Source: Ruminococcus sp. (GTDB lineage Bacteria > Bacillota > Clostridia > Oscillospirales > Acutalibacteraceae). Taken from it: a stretch of DNA of 64,000 nt. The position numbers were made by a program, and so were the translations under genes. Shown here piece by piece: positions 61,580 to 64,000 of the stretch. The stretch's first letter is position 1, and each line of letters begins with the position of its first letter. Location of the stretch: positions 1 through 64,000 of the forward strand of contig JAFTHZ010000020.1 of assembly GCA_017457155.1 (NCBI GenBank). The letters run 5' to 3'. Under the pieces are notes generated by a model. It ran no database searches and had not been told where the DNA came from. It saw only the letters and a list, made by a program, of their open reading frames with translations.

Positions 61580-63118
61580 ATGGATGAAAGAACACAAAGT
61601 GTTTCCATGGTGGAAACCAAACCTGCTACCTTGCTCATTGTTGATTCAAGAAGACAGCCCATGATCATTCCGCTCAATGGAAGTATGTCTCTGGGCAGAG
61701 ATTATCCCGAGGCAAAGACTCACATCAGAGTCAAGTCCTCCATCACAGGACGCAGACAGGGTGAGTTTATTTTTAACCCTGCCGATGGAAACTACTACTA
61801 CATAGACAACAACAGCACAAACGGTACCTATGTGAATGGAGTGAAGCTCCCTTATTTCAACGAGAGGGGAACAAGAGCTCATCGTTTGTCAGATGGTGAT
61901 ATACTTCGTATTGACCGACGTACACTCAATGATCCTCATCCTGAGTCTGTGCTCATTATTTTCAGCCTCAGCTTTTCTTTGGATCAGAAGTGGATGTCTG
62001 CAGCTATCCCTCCCGGAGATATGACAATCGGACGTGGACACCAGAACGCTCTTCCTCTGGAGGATCTGGCTGCCTCCAGAAATCATGCGTTGCTGCGCAA
62101 TACTCCTCAGGGCCTTTTGCTGTATGATTGCAACAGCACAAACGGTATCCGTGTCAACAACATCCCCATTACAGGCGGAGTACATATATATGACCACGAT
62201 GTGTTCAGAATAGCAAATACTATTTTCATCGTATTGGGAAATACCCTTGTATATAACTATCTGGGTGAGCGTTCAGGTACGCTTTCGGTGCATATCAAGC
62301 GCAAGACCGTCAACATGGGACGAAAAACTCTTCTTCGTGATATCAAGTTCGATGCAGATAACGGCGAGTTTATTCTCATTCTGGGCGGTTCCGGTGCAGG
62401 TAAGACCACTCTGGTCAATGCTATCCTCGGTGATGGCAAGGCTGAGGGCGAGGTTATCCTTGACGGACAGAACCTGTACACTAACTTCAAGACTATGAAA
62501 TCCCAGATTGGTCTTGTTCCTCAGTTCTTGAACCTGAGAGTCAACGATAAGGTTAAGCAGACTCTTATGGATATTGCTGATATCAAGCTTCCCGGAAGCT
62601 CCTACTCTAGGGAAGAGAAGCTCAAGAGAGTTGACGCTATAATGGATAAGGTTGGTATCACCAATCTGCAGAATCATCTTCTCAGACAGCTTTCCGGCGG
62701 CCAGAAGAAGAAGGTCTCGGTTGCAGCACAGCTGGTAGGTTTCCAGAAGGTGTTTATCTGTGATGAGCCTGATTCGGGTCTTGATGCAGCTTCCCGTATG
62801 CAGCAGATGGAGATCCTCAAGGAGATTGCAGATAACGGAAAGATCGTTATGGTTATCTCTCACGAGCCTGATGATGCTGTGGATGAGAAGACCCGCAAGA
62901 TCCTTTTCACCAAGGTTATCGTTCTTGCCAGAAGCTCTACAGACTTGTGCGGACGTCTTGCCTTCTACGGTAGCCCCGAGATGGCACTGAGCTACTTTGG
63001 CGTTAACAGACTTCAGGATATTATGCTTGAGATCAATCCTCCTCACGAGGGAGGACGTGGTCGTGCAGACCATTATATAGAAAAATACATCAACACAATC
63101 GGAGGAGGACAAGTCTGA
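61580..63118 (+). CDS. ABC transporter ATPase with two N-terminal FHA domains
   Basis: 512 aa, GGGGA ribosome site. FHA 1 (about 20-130: MSLGRDYPEA, NSTNGTYVNG) and FHA 2 (about 145-235: MTIGRGHQNALPLE, AASRNHALL, NSTNGIRVNN) bind phosphothreonine peptides. The ABC domain (about 250-470) has Walker A GGSGAGKTT (about 268), signature LSGGQKKKV and Walker B VFICDEPDSGLD, of the ABCG type. Phospho-dependent control by a Ser/Thr kinase is implied but no kinase gene is here. Stop overlaps the permease start (TGATG). Confidence 0.9.
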   Translation: MDERTQSVSMVETKPATLLIVDSRRQPMIIPLNGSMSLGRDYPEAKTHIRVKSSITGRRQGEFIFNPADGNYYYIDNNSTNGTYVNGVKLPYFNERGTRAHRLSDGDILRIDRRTLNDPHPESVLIIFSLSFSLDQKWMSAAIPPGDMTIGRGHQNALPLEDLAASRNHALLRNTPQGLLLYDCNSTNGIRVNNIPITGGVHIYDHDVFRIANTIFIVLGNTLVYNYLGERSGTLSVHIKRKTVNMGRKTLLRDIKFDADNGEFILILGGSGAGKTTLVNAILGDGKAEGEVILDGQNLYTNFKTMKSQIGLVPQFLNLRVNDKVKQTLMDIADIKLPGSSYSREEKLKRVDAIMDKVGITNLQNHLLRQLSGGQKKKVSVAAQLVGFQKVFICDEPDSGLDAASRMQQMEILKEIADNGKIVMVISHEPDDAVDEKTRKILFTKVIVLARSSTDLCGRLAFYGSPEMALSYFGVNRLQDIMLEINPPHEGGRGRADHYIEKYINTIGGGQV

Positions 63119-63969
63119 TGAATAGTGTATCAACACTGAAACAAACTCAGGTTTACTTCAGAAAAGTAGCCCGTATATCTATGCGAGAGAAAGCATGGAA
63201 GTATATTATTTTTGCTGTGATTATTGCAGGTATCGTTGCTTTTGTTATCAGCGATAATATGCTCGAGACCTTTGAGGGTACAAAATCAGGTTTCTTTACA
63301 ATTGCTTCTGCTTGTATCTGGGTTGGCATTTTCAACTCTATCCAGAGCATCTGTAAGGAGCACGATATTATCCGTTCTGAGTACAGACAGGGTATGAAAA
63401 TGACAGCCTATGTGCTGGCAAACGTTATCTGGCAGTTTATTCTCAGCCTTGTTCAGAGTGCAATCATCTTTATCCTCTGTATCATTCTTGTTGATGTTGA
63501 GAGCGATGCACTACTTTTCAATCCTTATGTTGAATATTTTATTACCATCCTTCTGCTCACTTTCGGTTCTTCCGTTCTTGGACTGATGGTTTCCTCAATT
63601 GCAGGCAACCCCACAACAGCTATGACAATTATGCCTTTCGTTCTTATTGTTCAGCTCATCCTCAGCGGTGTTCTCTTTGAGCTGGAAGGTGCTATGGAGA
63701 TTTTTGCATGGATCACCTTCAGTAAATGGGGTATGTCCGCCTTTGGTAGTATTGCCGATATGAACGACATCGAGATGTCTCTGCTGGCTGATGACAAGGA
63801 GCTCAAGCAGCAGCTGGAGCTTATGGGCAAGGACATCAGCTCCAACAACGATATGTATGACCATGATGAGTGGAATCTTATCGGTGCATGGCTTATGTGT
63901 CTCGCAATTACACTGGTGTGTATCATTGTCAGCACAATCAGCCTCAAGCTCAAGAACAGAGATTCTTAA
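63118..63969 (+). CDS. ABC-2 type permease (ABCG-like)
   Basis: 283 aa. Six hydrophobic segments, with the ABC2_membrane pattern (SIQSICKEHDIIRSEYRQGM is the characteristic coupling region; later LSGVLFELEGAMEIFAWITF). Coupled to the FHA-ABC ATPase by a 1-nt overlap. Likely export; substrate unknown. A polar loop of about 45 residues precedes the last helix. Confidence 0.85.
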   Translation: MNSVSTLKQTQVYFRKVARISMREKAWKYIIFAVIIAGIVAFVISDNMLETFEGTKSGFFTIASACIWVGIFNSIQSICKEHDIIRSEYRQGMKMTAYVLANVIWQFILSLVQSAIIFILCIILVDVESDALLFNPYVEYFITILLLTFGSSVLGLMVSSIAGNPTTAMTIMPFVLIVQLILSGVLFELEGAMEIFAWITFSKWGMSAFGSIADMNDIEMSLLADDKELKQQLELMGKDISSNNDMYDHDEWNLIGAWLMCLAITLVCIIVSTISLKLKNRDS

Positions 63970-64000
63970 TGTGTAATTAACTTTTGTTTTCGCTCTGTGT

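Noticed and set aside
1-64000. CRISPR array, rRNA operon or insertion sequence
   Set aside because: No regularly spaced repeats, rRNA segments or transposase genes were seen. The only mobile-DNA enzyme is the serine recombinase.

Overview
The window is low-to-moderate G+C, Gram-positive (Clostridia) DNA, most like a fibre-degrading, succinate-forming Ruminococcus of the R. flavefaciens type. Grounds: strong sigma-A promoters and GGAGG ribosome sites; CtsR-McsA-McsB-ClpC, CtsR-type and Rex-type operators; two secreted leucine-rich-repeat proteins ending in type I dockerins; and a reductive fumarate-to-succinate gene set. The species is an inference.

Layout. 1-4,890: AT-rich accessory DNA with a DinG/Rad3-type helicase (cut by the window start), a small ORF, a large serine recombinase and a DUF4062 protein behind a consensus promoter and a structured leader. 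It stops next to a tRNA-Leu(UAG). 5,000-7,300: that tRNA, two copies of a 115-nt tRNA-Leu-5'-half-like element, each with its own promoter, and a dockerin-LRR gene. 7,390-15,002: NusG-II/Gx-transporter pair, a membrane protein, xpt and a BMP-type nucleoside ABC transporter. 15,008-22,900: SAM-riboswitch-metK, orphan mazF, apbE, a DUF6442-like/XRE pair, a second dockerin-LRR protein, an MgtE-type transporter with a uORF-containing leader, and tRNA-Leu(GAG). 23,090-31,500: a Phe/Tyr attenuator followed by aroF-tyrA-aroB-aroA-aroC-pheA-aroEK-aroQ, the whole route from DAHP to phenylpyruvate and hydroxyphenylpyruvate. 31,518-38,270: htpG and ctsR-mcsA-mcsB-clpC. 38,349-47,667: a lipoprotein, then on the minus strand hisR(yerC)-hisZ-G-D-C-B-H-A-F-IE-K, a complete histidine operon with an operator palindrome. 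47,857-48,552: sfsA. 48,714-61,383: Rex-like site, an LDH/MDH-family dehydrogenase, fumC, hdrB-hdrC-hdrA-flxD-flxC-flxB-flxA, frdB-frdA and an AspT/SucE-like exporter. 61,580-63,969: FHA-FHA-ABC ATPase and its permease.

The most interesting system is the 48.7-61.4 kb block. The dehydrogenase carries the malate-type Arg at the substrate-specificity position. The fumarate reductase flavoprotein lacks the covalent-flavin His, its iron-sulfur partner has a four-Cys cluster where quinone-linked enzymes have a [3Fe-4S] site, and no membrane anchor is present. Together with Flx-Hdr genes this predicts a soluble, NADH-driven and probably electron-bifurcating fumarate reductase feeding a dedicated succinate exporter. 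Other strong leads are the paired tRNA-like elements, the Phe/Tyr attenuator, and the MgtE and DUF4062 leaders.
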